DNA of 64,000 nucleotides from a bacterium (GTDB lineage Bacteria; Spirochaetota; Leptospiria; Leptospirales; Leptonemataceae). The DNA lies in assembly GCA_024742665.1 (NCBI GenBank), contig JANSYA010000001.1:62001-126000 (forward strand). The letters run 5' to 3'. The number at the start of each line of letters is the position of its first letter. Position 1 is the first letter of the stretch. Both the position numbers and the translations under genes were made by a program. Under the pieces are notes generated by a model that had not been told where the DNA came from, ran no database searches, and saw only the letters and a list, made by a program, of their open reading frames with translations. Shown here in pieces: positions 25,931 through 34,555 of the stretch.

Positions 25931-27130
25931 ATGACGAATAGTGAAATGAAAGACGAAACGATCGTTGTAGAAAAGAGAGACGTACTCAAATTATATAATT
26001 TGCCGGAAACGGTCCAATTCTGCAAGCGCTGTACGATTTCGAATCAGCGTCCCCGGATTTCATTCGACGAAGAGGGCGTGTGCAGCGCGTGTCGCTTCGC
26101 GGATTACAAACAAAAGGAAATCGACTGGGACAAGCGCGAGCAGGAGCTGAAAGAGCTCTGCGATCTGCACCGCAAAGATACGGGGGAGTACGACGTAATC
26201 GTTCCCTGCAGTGGGGGCAAGGACGGAGGCTTCGTCGCGCACCAACTGAAATATAAATACGGTATGAATCCCTTAACGGTAACCTGGGCGCCGCATTTGT
26301 ACACTGACATCGGCTGGAAAAACCTGCAGAACTTTATTAACGTGGGCGGCTTTGACAATGTTCTCGGCCATATGAACGGCCCCGTGCATCGCAAGATGAC
26401 GCGCCTGGCCTTCATGCATTTAGGAGATCCTTTCCAGCCGTTTATATACGGTCAGACGAATTTTCCTCTACGAATGGCGGTTTTGCACGGCGTTTCGCTG
26501 ATTATGTACGGCGAAAACGGCGAAGTCGAATACGGCGGCGATATGAAAAACGCGAACCGGCCGACGCGCGAAATTGCCGATCATGACGGCCACTATTTCT
26601 CAGGCATGCCGCCGGAGTTCTGGCAAAAGCACGGCATTTCAGAAAAGGAAATCTGGCCGTACCGGGCGCCCGAATTCAAGCGGATCCAGGAGAACAAAAC
26701 CGAGATCCATTTTATGGGCTATTATAAGTACTGGGATCCGCAGGAAAACTATTACTATTGCATTGAAAACAATGGCTTCACAGCGAACGCTGAACGTTCG
26801 GAAGGAACCTATTCGAAGTATGCGAGCCTGGATGATCGCACCGACGGATTCCATTTTTACCTCGCGCATATTAAATTCGGAATCGGGCGAGCGACCTCGG
26901 ACGCGTCGCACGAAATCCGGGACAACAAAATCACTCGCGAAGAAGGCATCGCTCTCGTTAAAAAATACGACGGCGAATTTCCGAAGAAGTACTTTCAAGT
27001 CTTTCTGGAATATTGCGGAATTACCGAAGCGGAATTCGAGGCTGTAATTGATAGCTGGCGTTCAGATCATCTCTGGAAGAAAGAAGGCGGCGAGTGGAAG
27101 CTGCGAAAACCGGTCTGGGAAGCGGATTAG
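25931..27130 (+). CDS. N-acetyl sugar amidotransferase (WbpG/PseA/PtmG family)
   Basis: This 399-residue ATP-pyrophosphatase-fold enzyme has a strong GGAGG ribosome site. The N-terminal zinc-like pair CKRCTISNQRPRI and CSACRFADYK is followed by VPCSGGKDGGFVAHQL, the PP-loop. The family converts an acetamido group on a sugar to acetamidino, using ammonia delivered by a HisH/HisF pair. Both partner genes follow directly. Beside legI/legF the likely substrate is a legionaminic acid, as for PtmG in Campylobacter; WbpG acts similarly on mannosaminuronate. Confidence 0.9.
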   Translation: MTNSEMKDETIVVEKRDVLKLYNLPETVQFCKRCTISNQRPRISFDEEGVCSACRFADYKQKEIDWDKREQELKELCDLHRKDTGEYDVIVPCSGGKDGGFVAHQLKYKYGMNPLTVTWAPHLYTDIGWKNLQNFINVGGFDNVLGHMNGPVHRKMTRLAFMHLGDPFQPFIYGQTNFPLRMAVLHGVSLIMYGENGEVEYGGDMKNANRPTREIADHDGHYFSGMPPEFWQKHGISEKEIWPYRAPEFKRIQENKTEIHFMGYYKYWDPQENYYYCIENNGFTANAERSEGTYSKYASLDDRTDGFHFYLAHIKFGIGRATSDASHEIRDNKITREEGIALVKKYDGEFPKKYFQVFLEYCGITEAEFEAVIDSWRSDHLWKKEGGEWKLRKPVWEAD

Positions 27131-27171
27131 TCCGGGCGTTAAGTGTCAGGAACAGCGACGCGAAAGAAAAG

Positions 27172-27945
27172 ATGCAGGAAAACCATATCAAACCGAGATT
27201 GATTGCGCGCCTGGATATCAAAGGCACAAACGTTGTCAAAGGCATCCACTTCGAAGGCCTGCGAATCATGGGGGATCCGGACGAGATGGCGACCGCCTAC
27301 TATGAGCAGGGCGCCGACGAGTTACTGTACATCGATACGGTCGCGAGTCTGTATGGTCGCAATAATCTTCTGGAAGTCGTGCGAGGCGCGGCGAAGCATC
27401 TATTTATTCCCATGACCGTTGGGGGCGGAGTGCGCAGCCCCGAGGACGTGAAGCTACTGCTCAGAAACGGAGCCGATAAGGTGGCGATCAATACGGCGGC
27501 GGTCGCCAACCCGCATCTGATTTCTGAAATCGCCGAGATTTATGGGTCGCAGGTGATTGTCGTTTCGCTGCAGACGAAACTGCTCGAAGACGGGCGGCGG
27601 GTTATCTTTACGGAAAACGGACGGGAAGCGAGCGATATCGACGCTCTGGACTGGGCGAAGAGAGCCGAAGAGCTGGGCGCTGGAGAGTTGTTGTTAACAA
27701 GCATCGATCAGGATGGAACCGGCCGGGGCTTTGACGTCGAATTCGCGGCCCAGGTCACAGAGGCGGTGAGTCTACCGGTGATCGTATCGGGCGGCGGCAA
27801 CAAGCCGGAAGATGTGTCGGACGTCATTCACAGAGGCGGAGTAGATGCGGTGGCGGTGGCGTCCATGCTGCACTATAAAAGAGCGACCATCGGGTCGATT
27901 AAAGAACATCTGGAAGAAACTAAGATTCCTACGGCCCGGCATTAG
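27172..27945 (+). CDS. hisF2: HisF-like cyclase subunit dedicated to sugar amidination
   Basis: From the ATG at 27172 the protein is 257 residues. The open frame begins upstream inside the amidotransferase gene and was trimmed to the family start. HisF features are IARLDIKGTNVVKG (first catalytic Asp retained, but the usual Cys before it is Leu-Arg), MTVGGGVRSPEDV, and TSIDQDGTGRGFD with the second Asp. Placement between the amidotransferase and HisH fits the WbpG-HisH2-HisF2 system, in which HisF serves as ammonia conduit rather than histidine enzyme. No other his genes are near. Confidence 0.88.
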   Translation: MQENHIKPRLIARLDIKGTNVVKGIHFEGLRIMGDPDEMATAYYEQGADELLYIDTVASLYGRNNLLEVVRGAAKHLFIPMTVGGGVRSPEDVKLLLRNGADKVAINTAAVANPHLISEIAEIYGSQVIVVSLQTKLLEDGRRVIFTENGREASDIDALDWAKRAEELGAGELLLTSIDQDGTGRGFDVEFAAQVTEAVSLPVIVSGGGNKPEDVSDVIHRGGVDAVAVASMLHYKRATIGSIKEHLEETKIPTARH

Positions 27946-27969
27946 ACTTTAGAGATCGCGACTTCATTC

Positions 27970-28611
27970 ATGAGTACCAAAAACGTAGCAATCATAGATT
28001 ATTTCGCCGGCAATATTTACAGCGTCACGCGGGCCTTCGAGTACGCGGGATGCGAAGTGTCAGTCGTAACCGAAGCCGAAAAGATCATGACCGCCGACTG
28101 CGCGGTGCTGCCGGGCGTCGGCGCCTTCGGCGACGGAATGTCGCGCTTAAAAGAGCAGGGCATGGTCGAAGGCATTCGCGAATTCGTGCAGTCCGGCAAA
28201 CCCTTCCTGGGTATCTGTCTGGGAATGCAGATGCTGTTTTCATCGAGCGAAGAGTTCGGTCAGAACGCGGGCCTGGATTTAGTGCCGGGTCAGGTGACGA
28301 AGCTGCCGGACCAGGCGGGCTATAAGATTCCGCACATCGGCTGGAATCCGGTGGTCGTTCCGGAACACGCTGAAGAGTCGCTGTGGGAAAAAAGCATTCT
28401 GGCTTCGTATCATAGCAAACGAGATTTCTATTTCGTACACTCTTTCGCCGCTCGCACCGAGCGCCCGGAAGACTGTCTGGGCGAAACGCTCTTCGGAGAC
28501 TATCGCTTCTGTTCGGTCGTGCGTCGCGACAATATCATGGGCACGCAGTTTCATCCCGAGAAAAGTAAAGCGGCCGGGATGCAGCTGATTGAAAACTTTT
28601 TGCGACTCTGA
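27970..28611 (+). CDS. hisH2: HisH-like glutaminase subunit for sugar amidination
   Basis: This 213-residue class I glutamine amidotransferase has VAIIDYFAGNIYSV, the nucleophile Cys in PFLGICLGMQMLF, and the His/Glu pair in GTQFHPEKSKAAG, so the triad is intact. It releases ammonia from glutamine and passes it through the HisF partner to the sugar amidotransferase encoded two genes upstream. The next gene starts four bases after its stop. Confidence 0.92.
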   Translation: MSTKNVAIIDYFAGNIYSVTRAFEYAGCEVSVVTEAEKIMTADCAVLPGVGAFGDGMSRLKEQGMVEGIREFVQSGKPFLGICLGMQMLFSSSEEFGQNAGLDLVPGQVTKLPDQAGYKIPHIGWNPVVVPEHAEESLWEKSILASYHSKRDFYFVHSFAARTERPEDCLGETLFGDYRFCSVVRRDNIMGTQFHPEKSKAAGMQLIENFLRL

Positions 28612-28615
28612 GGGA

Positions 28616-30016
28616 ATGGAAAGCAAGTCGTGGGAGATTGCGCAGGCCGATAAAATCGAGCGGGTTTTCGGAGTTACGGACGCTCAGGTCGATCGGAGAA
28701 CTCTTGATTTCTGGCCCCACGCTGAGTGGACGCGTCGCGGCGCCCGGCTGAGCTTTCTGCAATGCGACGAGATTTTAATACCGGGCACGAATCCGGAGAT
28801 TGTGGACGAGCGACTCGTGCAGCGCTTCGCTCTGGTTCGAGAGCTCGTAGAATTTTTACGAAGCCAAAAGAAAAATCCGCAGAGCGTTTTCATTCTCTTT
28901 TTTCTGCACAAGCTTGATCCGGCGGATTATCGTTTGCTGCGAGCGGTCGACCGCATGGGATTTCGCTACGCTTTCTTACTCAGCGACGACGGCGATTTGC
29001 CGCAGCCGGACTTTCAAGATTTCAACGAGCTGCTGGTGAAGGACGTTCGAATCCGGCCGTTCTTCTGGAGATTCAAGCATCGGACGAAGCTCATTTTGAT
29101 GGCCTTGCTCAAGCCGTTTCAAAATCTGAAACGAGTCTTTGAACTTACTCTGAGCGAGGGACCCGGCGTATTTCTATATTTTTATTATAAAGCCTTCAGC
29201 AAAAGCTACGGACTGCGCGGTCCGGATTTCTGGATCGGCAAAGGGCAGGGTTCGATCGACGCGTACTATCCGCAGGCGCTGCCGGTCGGCCGCGATACGC
29301 GCATTTGCTGGACCCATCTTTCGATGTATGATCGCTATCTGGCGGTAAAAGACGAACTAGCAGAGGATCTGACCAAAGAGGATTTCGCAAAAGAGCGGGA
29401 ACAGGCCGCGCAGGAAACAGGCGCAGACAAAGAGATCGCGCTCTTTCTCGGCCAGAACGCGCCCTTTTATACGCACCCCGGCTATCGCAGCGTTATCGAA
29501 GCGGAAGACTATTATCCGAAGCTGGTCGGTCTTTTCGAAAGTATCGAGCGCCGCCTGCAGATGAAAGTCCAAAAGACGACCCATCCCTGGGGCCAGCCCG
29601 AACGCATTAACGAATGGATCAAACCTTATCAGATTAGCGCGGGCGATTCGATCAAAGCGGTCGCGAAATCGCGCTTTGTAATGGGACACTGTACGACCGC
29701 GCTCTATTACGCGGTGCTCTTTCATAAGCCCGCCGTATTTTTTACGACCGATCAGCTGGAGTACATGGCGGACTACGGCCCCTATACCCGCACGATGGCG
29801 GAACAGCTGGGCAAAGACGTGATCAATCTCGATCGGGTATCGCCGGATGAAATCGATTGGGAAGCGCAGCTTTCGATCGACTTAAACAAATACGACGCTT
29901 TTAGAAATTATTATATCAAACGCCCCGGGTCGCCCGAAGCGCCGGCCTGGGATATCGTTTGGAACGCGATTCAGGATCCGCAGGCGACTGGTCTGGCGGA
30001 GCTCAGAAAGTCTTAA
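28616..30016 (+). CDS. Putative surface-carbohydrate transferase, unknown family
   Basis: This 466-residue cytoplasmic protein is not assigned to a named family. The ATG at 28616 has GAGGG just upstream and follows hisH2 by four bases. The middle contains FWIGKGQGSIDAYYP. The C-terminal third carries SRFVMGHCTTALYYAVLFHKP followed by an FFTTDQ strand, resembling the second Rossmann half of GT-B-like capsule or CDP-glycerol transferases, where a small residue and Ser/Thr cluster binds the donor nucleotide. Its position after the CMP-legionaminate genes makes it a candidate nonulosonic acid transferase; that is inference. Compare the LIC12162-family protein at 42042. Confidence 0.6.
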   Translation: MESKSWEIAQADKIERVFGVTDAQVDRRTLDFWPHAEWTRRGARLSFLQCDEILIPGTNPEIVDERLVQRFALVRELVEFLRSQKKNPQSVFILFFLHKLDPADYRLLRAVDRMGFRYAFLLSDDGDLPQPDFQDFNELLVKDVRIRPFFWRFKHRTKLILMALLKPFQNLKRVFELTLSEGPGVFLYFYYKAFSKSYGLRGPDFWIGKGQGSIDAYYPQALPVGRDTRICWTHLSMYDRYLAVKDELAEDLTKEDFAKEREQAAQETGADKEIALFLGQNAPFYTHPGYRSVIEAEDYYPKLVGLFESIERRLQMKVQKTTHPWGQPERINEWIKPYQISAGDSIKAVAKSRFVMGHCTTALYYAVLFHKPAVFFTTDQLEYMADYGPYTRTMAEQLGKDVINLDRVSPDEIDWEAQLSIDLNKYDAFRNYYIKRPGSPEAPAWDIVWNAIQDPQATGLAELRKS

Positions 30017-30038
30017 AGATCGCGAGCCGCTGACAACT

Positions 30039-30923
30039 ATGCAAGATACAATCAATCAGGGAACTCCGGAAGACGAGTCCGGGGAGCGGTGGTGGACGAC
30101 CGCCATTACGAGCAAAAAGCCTCTCGTAGATTTCCAATTTAGAGAGATGTTCGAATTTCGAGATCTCTATATGCTTTTCGTGCGTCGCGATTTCGTCGCG
30201 CTGTACAAGCAGACGGTGCTCGGTCCGCTGTGGTACATCATCGAACCCTTAACGACGACGGTCGTATTCACGCTCGTCTTCGGACGCATCGCGAATATTT
30301 CGACCGAGGGCGTGCCGCACTTGCCCTACTATATGTCCGGCGTCATCGTCTGGAATTATTTCGCGGAATCTCTGCGCACGACTTCGGGAACATTTACGCA
30401 GCACGCGGGAATTTTCGCGAAAGTATATTTCCCGAGAATCATTGTGCCGCTTTCGACGGTCAGTTCCGGGCTGATTAAATTTTTTATTCAGCTCATGATC
30501 TTTTTGGCGTTCTGGGCCTACTATCTGTACGCCGGAGAAGGAATCCGACCGGGGCCCTGGATCGCGTACGTGCCGCTGCTGATCTTTCAGATTATGATCA
30601 CAGGACTCGCGGTCGGGCTGGTTGTATCTTCGCTCACGGCGAAGTACAGGGATTTGTTTTATCTGGTGGGTTTTGGAGTGCAGCTGTGGATGTACGCGAC
30701 ACCGGTCGTTTATCCGCTGACGGTGATTCCGGAACAGTATCACATTTTCTTTTATTTTAATCCGATGACGGCTGTCGTTGAAAACTTTCGGTACGCCTTT
30801 CTCGGCGTGGGCAGCGTCAACTCACTGATGATGACGATCAGCTGGAGCGTTTCCGTCGTGCTCTTCGTCTTCGGCTTATTAATGTTTAACCGCTCCGCGC
30901 GTTCGTTTATCGACACGGTGTGA
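30039..30923 (+). CDS. wzm: O-antigen ABC exporter permease Wzm
   Basis: This 294-residue ABC-2 type permease has an amphipathic start (REMFEFRDLYMLFVRRDFVALYKQTVLGPLWYI, the family gate/coupling helix, here paraphrased over its length) and six membrane helices. A C-terminal YPLTVIPEQYHIFFYFNPMTAVVENFR precedes the last helix. It exports lipid-linked O-polysaccharide across the inner membrane with Wzt, encoded 16 bp downstream. The presence of this system shows chains are finished in the cytoplasm, so the modification enzymes around it act before export. Confidence 0.92.
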   Translation: MQDTINQGTPEDESGERWWTTAITSKKPLVDFQFREMFEFRDLYMLFVRRDFVALYKQTVLGPLWYIIEPLTTTVVFTLVFGRIANISTEGVPHLPYYMSGVIVWNYFAESLRTTSGTFTQHAGIFAKVYFPRIIVPLSTVSSGLIKFFIQLMIFLAFWAYYLYAGEGIRPGPWIAYVPLLIFQIMITGLAVGLVVSSLTAKYRDLFYLVGFGVQLWMYATPVVYPLTVIPEQYHIFFYFNPMTAVVENFRYAFLGVGSVNSLMMTISWSVSVVLFVFGLLMFNRSARSFIDTV

Positions 30924-30939
30924 AGCGCAGTACACTCAG

Positions 30940-32211
30940 ATGCGTAGAATCGAAATCGACAATCTTGTAAAAGAATACAAGCTCGGAACCATCGGGCACG
31001 GAACGCTCTACAAAGATCTGCAGAGCTGGTGGGCGCGCAAACTCGGCCGCCCCGATCCGAATGCTCTGATCATGGAAGACGACAAGAAGCTCGACGCGGG
31101 CGGGAGCTTTCGCGCCCTGAACGGGATTTCTTTCGACGTTAATGACGGCGAAATCGTAGGCATCATCGGTAAGAACGGCGCGGGAAAATCCACGCTGCTG
31201 AAAATTCTTTCGAGAGTGACTCTGCCGACCACCGGCGCCATTCGTTATCGCGGTCGCGTCGGCAGCCTCTTAGAGGTTGGAACGGGGTTTCACCCGGAGC
31301 TTACCGGACGGGAAAATATTTTTCTGAACGGCGCGATTCTGGGAATGGCGCGCGACGAAATCAAAGAGCGTTTCGACGAGATCGTCAGCTTCGCCGGCGT
31401 AGAACGTTTTATTGAAACCCCGGTGAAACGTTATTCCAGCGGGATGCAGGTGCGACTGGCCTTCGCGGTGGCGGCGCATCTCGAACCGGAGATTCTGGTA
31501 ATCGACGAAGTGCTTGCGGTCGGCGATATCGACTTTCAACGCAAGTGCATCGGCCGCATGAACGATCTGGGCAGCGCCGGCCGCACGATTCTATTCGTCA
31601 GCCATAATATGGACGCGGTGCGCCGACTGTGCCATCGCGTCGTCGTTCTGGAAAACGGACAGGTCGTGTACAACGGTTCCACCGAGGGCGGCATTAACTA
31701 TTATATGCATCGCTATTCGGAGCTCGACAGCGGCGAGTTGACCGTCGAAGAACAGGAATCCCTGCCGGTGCAAATTACAAAGTGCGCCGTATTGAATCAT
31801 CAAGGCGAGCTCGGTCGACAGATCAATTACGCCGACGAGTTTTTCGTCGATATGCACATTCGCGTTCGCAAGCCGAACCCGGACTACTATTGTACTTTTC
31901 AGGTATTCGACGCGGAAGGCCACGCTTTGATGTACAGCACCGACTGGGAGCAAGAGACGGCGCCGATCACGCAAAGACCGGAAGGCGACTTCGTTTATCG
32001 GCTGCGTCTGCCGGCCCGTTTGTTTCGACCGGGCACGTACTGGATCAACGCTTCGATCTCGAATCGACATCTGTTCACGATCATGTCGCTGCAAAAGCAG
32101 CTGACTTTCGAAATCGTCGATACCGAAACGATCCGCGCCCAGCGCAGTCTGTATTCTACGGGCACGATGGTCGCGCCCGAAATTCAGTGGGAAGCGTCCC
32201 CGGTTTCTTAA
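30940..32211 (+). CDS. wzt: O-antigen ABC exporter ATPase Wzt with carbohydrate-binding domain
   Basis: The 423-residue protein has an ATPase half with Walker A IIGKNGAGKSTLLKIL, signature YSSGMQVRLAFAVA, Walker B EILVIDEVLAVGD and H-loop FVSHNMDAV. The C-terminal 150 residues (after LTVEEQESLPVQI) form the beta-sandwich seen in Wzt proteins that recognise a modified non-reducing chain end. A terminal cap on the polymer, such as a methyl group or an ulosonic acid, is therefore expected. Many methyltransferase genes downstream are candidates for adding it. Confidence 0.92.
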   Translation: MRRIEIDNLVKEYKLGTIGHGTLYKDLQSWWARKLGRPDPNALIMEDDKKLDAGGSFRALNGISFDVNDGEIVGIIGKNGAGKSTLLKILSRVTLPTTGAIRYRGRVGSLLEVGTGFHPELTGRENIFLNGAILGMARDEIKERFDEIVSFAGVERFIETPVKRYSSGMQVRLAFAVAAHLEPEILVIDEVLAVGDIDFQRKCIGRMNDLGSAGRTILFVSHNMDAVRRLCHRVVVLENGQVVYNGSTEGGINYYMHRYSELDSGELTVEEQESLPVQITKCAVLNHQGELGRQINYADEFFVDMHIRVRKPNPDYYCTFQVFDAEGHALMYSTDWEQETAPITQRPEGDFVYRLRLPARLFRPGTYWINASISNRHLFTIMSLQKQLTFEIVDTETIRAQRSLYSTGTMVAPEIQWEASPVS

Positions 32212-32256
32212 GCGATCATCGTAGCAGACGCCCAAAAGCTTTAACGACAGCAGAGA

Positions 32257-34503
32257 ATGATTGAAATCAAAAAAATATCTCCGTTCATAATCTTCAGCGA
32301 AGAAACCGTTTTGAACGCGCTGAAAAAGATCAGCGAGAACCAGAGTCGAATCGTATTCGCGGTCACCGAACACGGAGTCCTCGAAGGGTGTCTCAGCGAC
32401 GGGGATTTTCGCAAGTGGCTGCTCGATAGCAAAGACATCGATCTGAATATGCCGATTACGAAGCTTTTGAATCGCGACCTGATTACGGCCACGCCGGAAA
32501 CCGGACGCGCCGCACTCGAGTCGAAATTTAAAGCCGGCGTCGACGCGATTCCCGTCATCGATCAACGCGGACATATCGTTTCGGTTTTTTTGAAAAAGAG
32601 CGCGAATCTTATTATAGAGAATTTTACGATCGGCGAAGAAAGCCCCGTCTTTATTATCGCGGAGATCGGCAACAACCACAACGGCAGCCTGGAGCTGGCG
32701 AAACGACTGATCGACGAAGCGGTCGGAGCCGGCGCGGATTGCGTCAAATTCCAGGCGCGGGATATGAAGTCCCTCTACTCGAACGAAGGCAATCCGGACG
32801 ACATCGAAGAGGACCTGGGCTCGCAGTACACTCTGGACCTGCTTTCGCGCTTCCAACTTTCGCGAGAAGAGTTGCAGGCGGCCTTCGATTACGCCCGCGA
32901 AAAGAAAGTTGTGCCGATGTGTACGCCCTGGGATTTGAGCAGTCTGGATTTCCTGGACGCCTGCGGGATACCGGCCTTTAAGATCGCCTCGGCGGATCTT
33001 ACGAATCACGAGCTGATTCGGGCGGCCGGCGAAAAAGGCAAGCCGATCATTTGTTCGACGGGGATGTCGACCGAAACCGAAATCAACGAAACGGTGCAGC
33101 TGGTGAAATCGAGCGGTATTCCGTCGATCTTTTTGCATTGCAATTCGACCTATCCGGCGCCGTTCAAAGACGTGAATCTCCAGTACCTAAAACGCCTGCG
33201 CGATATTACCGGTTTCTCCGTTGGATATTCCGGACACGAGCGCGGCATTCATATCGCCGTCGCGGCCGTGGCTCTGGGAGCCCGCGTGATCGAAAAGCAC
33301 TTCACTCTCGATCGCGACATGGAAGGCAACGATCATAAGGTCAGCCTGCTGCCCGCCGAATTCGCGGAGATGGTCCGGGGCATCAGAGAAGTCGAAGAGT
33401 CCTTCGGCAAAGGCAAAGAACGCAACATTAGCCAGGGCGAAATGATGAATCGGGAAAACCTGGCCAAGAGCCTGGTGATCAACCAGGCGCTGCAGAAAGG
33501 CCAGACCATTACGCGTTCGATGATCGAGATTCGCAGCCCGGGCAAAGGACTGCAGCCGAATAAAATCGATCTGCTGATTGGTCGACCGGCTCCGCGCGAC
33601 TATGTCAGCGGCGATTTCTTTTATGAGACGGATTTCTTTTCCGGCGCGAGTGGCGCGAAAGACTACAGCTTTCGTCGTCCCTGGGGTTTGCCCGTTCGCT
33701 ATCATGATCTGGAACGCCTGCAAAAGAAATCGAATCTCGACTTAGTCGAATTTCATTTCAGCTATAAGGACCTGGAACATTCTCCCGAGAAGTACTTAAG
33801 AGAACGTTACGATATGGACGTGGTCGTGCATTCTCCGGAGCTTTTTCAGGGCGATCATATCCTCGACCTGTGCAGCCCGGACGAGGACTATCGCAAACGT
33901 TCGATCGGCGAATTGCAGCGAGTCGTTGAAATTACGAAGAAGCTGAAGCCCTTCTTTCGCGGACCGGAAAATCCGCTGATCGTAGTCAACGTCGGCGGCT
34001 TCAGTCGCGAAGGATTCGTATCTCCAGACGAGGCGAAAGCCATGACCGCGAGACTGGAAGACAGCCTGGGGCGGATCGACGCGGCCGGAGTCGAATTGAT
34101 TCCCCAGACCATGCCGCCCTTTCCCTGGCACTTCGGCGGCCAGAGTTATCATAATCTTTTCGTTACGGCGAAGGATATCGAAGAGTTTTGCGTTCGCAAT
34201 CAGATGCGAGTCTGCCTTGACGTTTCGCATTCGTATCTCGCGGCGAATCATATGAAAGTGGCCTTCAGCGATTTTCTGGAACGCGTGGCGCCCTTCGCCG
34301 CGCATCTGCATATCGCGGACGGCGAAGGTCTCGACGGCGAAGGCCTGCAGATCAGCGAGGGCACGATGGACTTCGCGAATGTGGCCCGGGTTCTGGACTC
34401 TAAGGCGGCGCAGGCTTCGTTTATTCCGGAGATCTGGCAGGGCCACAAGAACGAGGGCGAAGGATTCTGGAAGGCCCTAGAAAAACTAGAACGATGGTTT
34501 TAA
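32257..34503 (+). CDS. Fusion: CBS pair, NeuB-type synthase, SAF domain, TIM-barrel isomerase-like domain
   Basis: This 748-residue multidomain enzyme has a CBS pair at about 1-118. From about 128 to 390 is a NeuB nonulosonate synthase (FIIAEIGNNHNGSLELAKRL, CVKFQARD, CTPWDLSS, FKIASADLTN, HCNSTYPA, VIEKHFTLDRDMEGNDHKVSL, with the metal ligands). A SAF domain follows (AKSLVINQALQKGQTITRSM). The last 280 residues, from LPVRYHDLERLQKKSNLDLVEF, resemble the xylose isomerase/AP-endonuclease-2 barrel, with CLDVSHSYLAANHMK and HLHIADGEGLDGEG as likely metal-site segments. It should condense PEP with a sugar the barrel may prepare. A DegT gene and CMP synthetase follow. The product is not known. Confidence 0.85.
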   Translation: MIEIKKISPFIIFSEETVLNALKKISENQSRIVFAVTEHGVLEGCLSDGDFRKWLLDSKDIDLNMPITKLLNRDLITATPETGRAALESKFKAGVDAIPVIDQRGHIVSVFLKKSANLIIENFTIGEESPVFIIAEIGNNHNGSLELAKRLIDEAVGAGADCVKFQARDMKSLYSNEGNPDDIEEDLGSQYTLDLLSRFQLSREELQAAFDYAREKKVVPMCTPWDLSSLDFLDACGIPAFKIASADLTNHELIRAAGEKGKPIICSTGMSTETEINETVQLVKSSGIPSIFLHCNSTYPAPFKDVNLQYLKRLRDITGFSVGYSGHERGIHIAVAAVALGARVIEKHFTLDRDMEGNDHKVSLLPAEFAEMVRGIREVEESFGKGKERNISQGEMMNRENLAKSLVINQALQKGQTITRSMIEIRSPGKGLQPNKIDLLIGRPAPRDYVSGDFFYETDFFSGASGAKDYSFRRPWGLPVRYHDLERLQKKSNLDLVEFHFSYKDLEHSPEKYLRERYDMDVVVHSPELFQGDHILDLCSPDEDYRKRSIGELQRVVEITKKLKPFFRGPENPLIVVNVGGFSREGFVSPDEAKAMTARLEDSLGRIDAAGVELIPQTMPPFPWHFGGQSYHNLFVTAKDIEEFCVRNQMRVCLDVSHSYLAANHMKVAFSDFLERVAPFAAHLHIADGEGLDGEGLQISEGTMDFANVARVLDSKAAQASFIPEIWQGHKNEGEGFWKALEKLERWF

Positions 34504-34555
34504 GAGATCGGGCGAGATCGATATTATCAATGCATTGGGAATGGAGCTGGCAAGA

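Noticed and set aside
27172-28611. Histidine biosynthesis hisF/hisH
   Set aside because: No other his genes are present, and the pair directly follows a WbpG/PseA-type amidotransferase, so a sugar-amidination role fits better.
31591-33138. 515-residue minus-strand frame opposite wzt and the NeuB fusion
   Set aside because: Both opposing genes have intact catalytic motifs; this is a codon-bias shadow.
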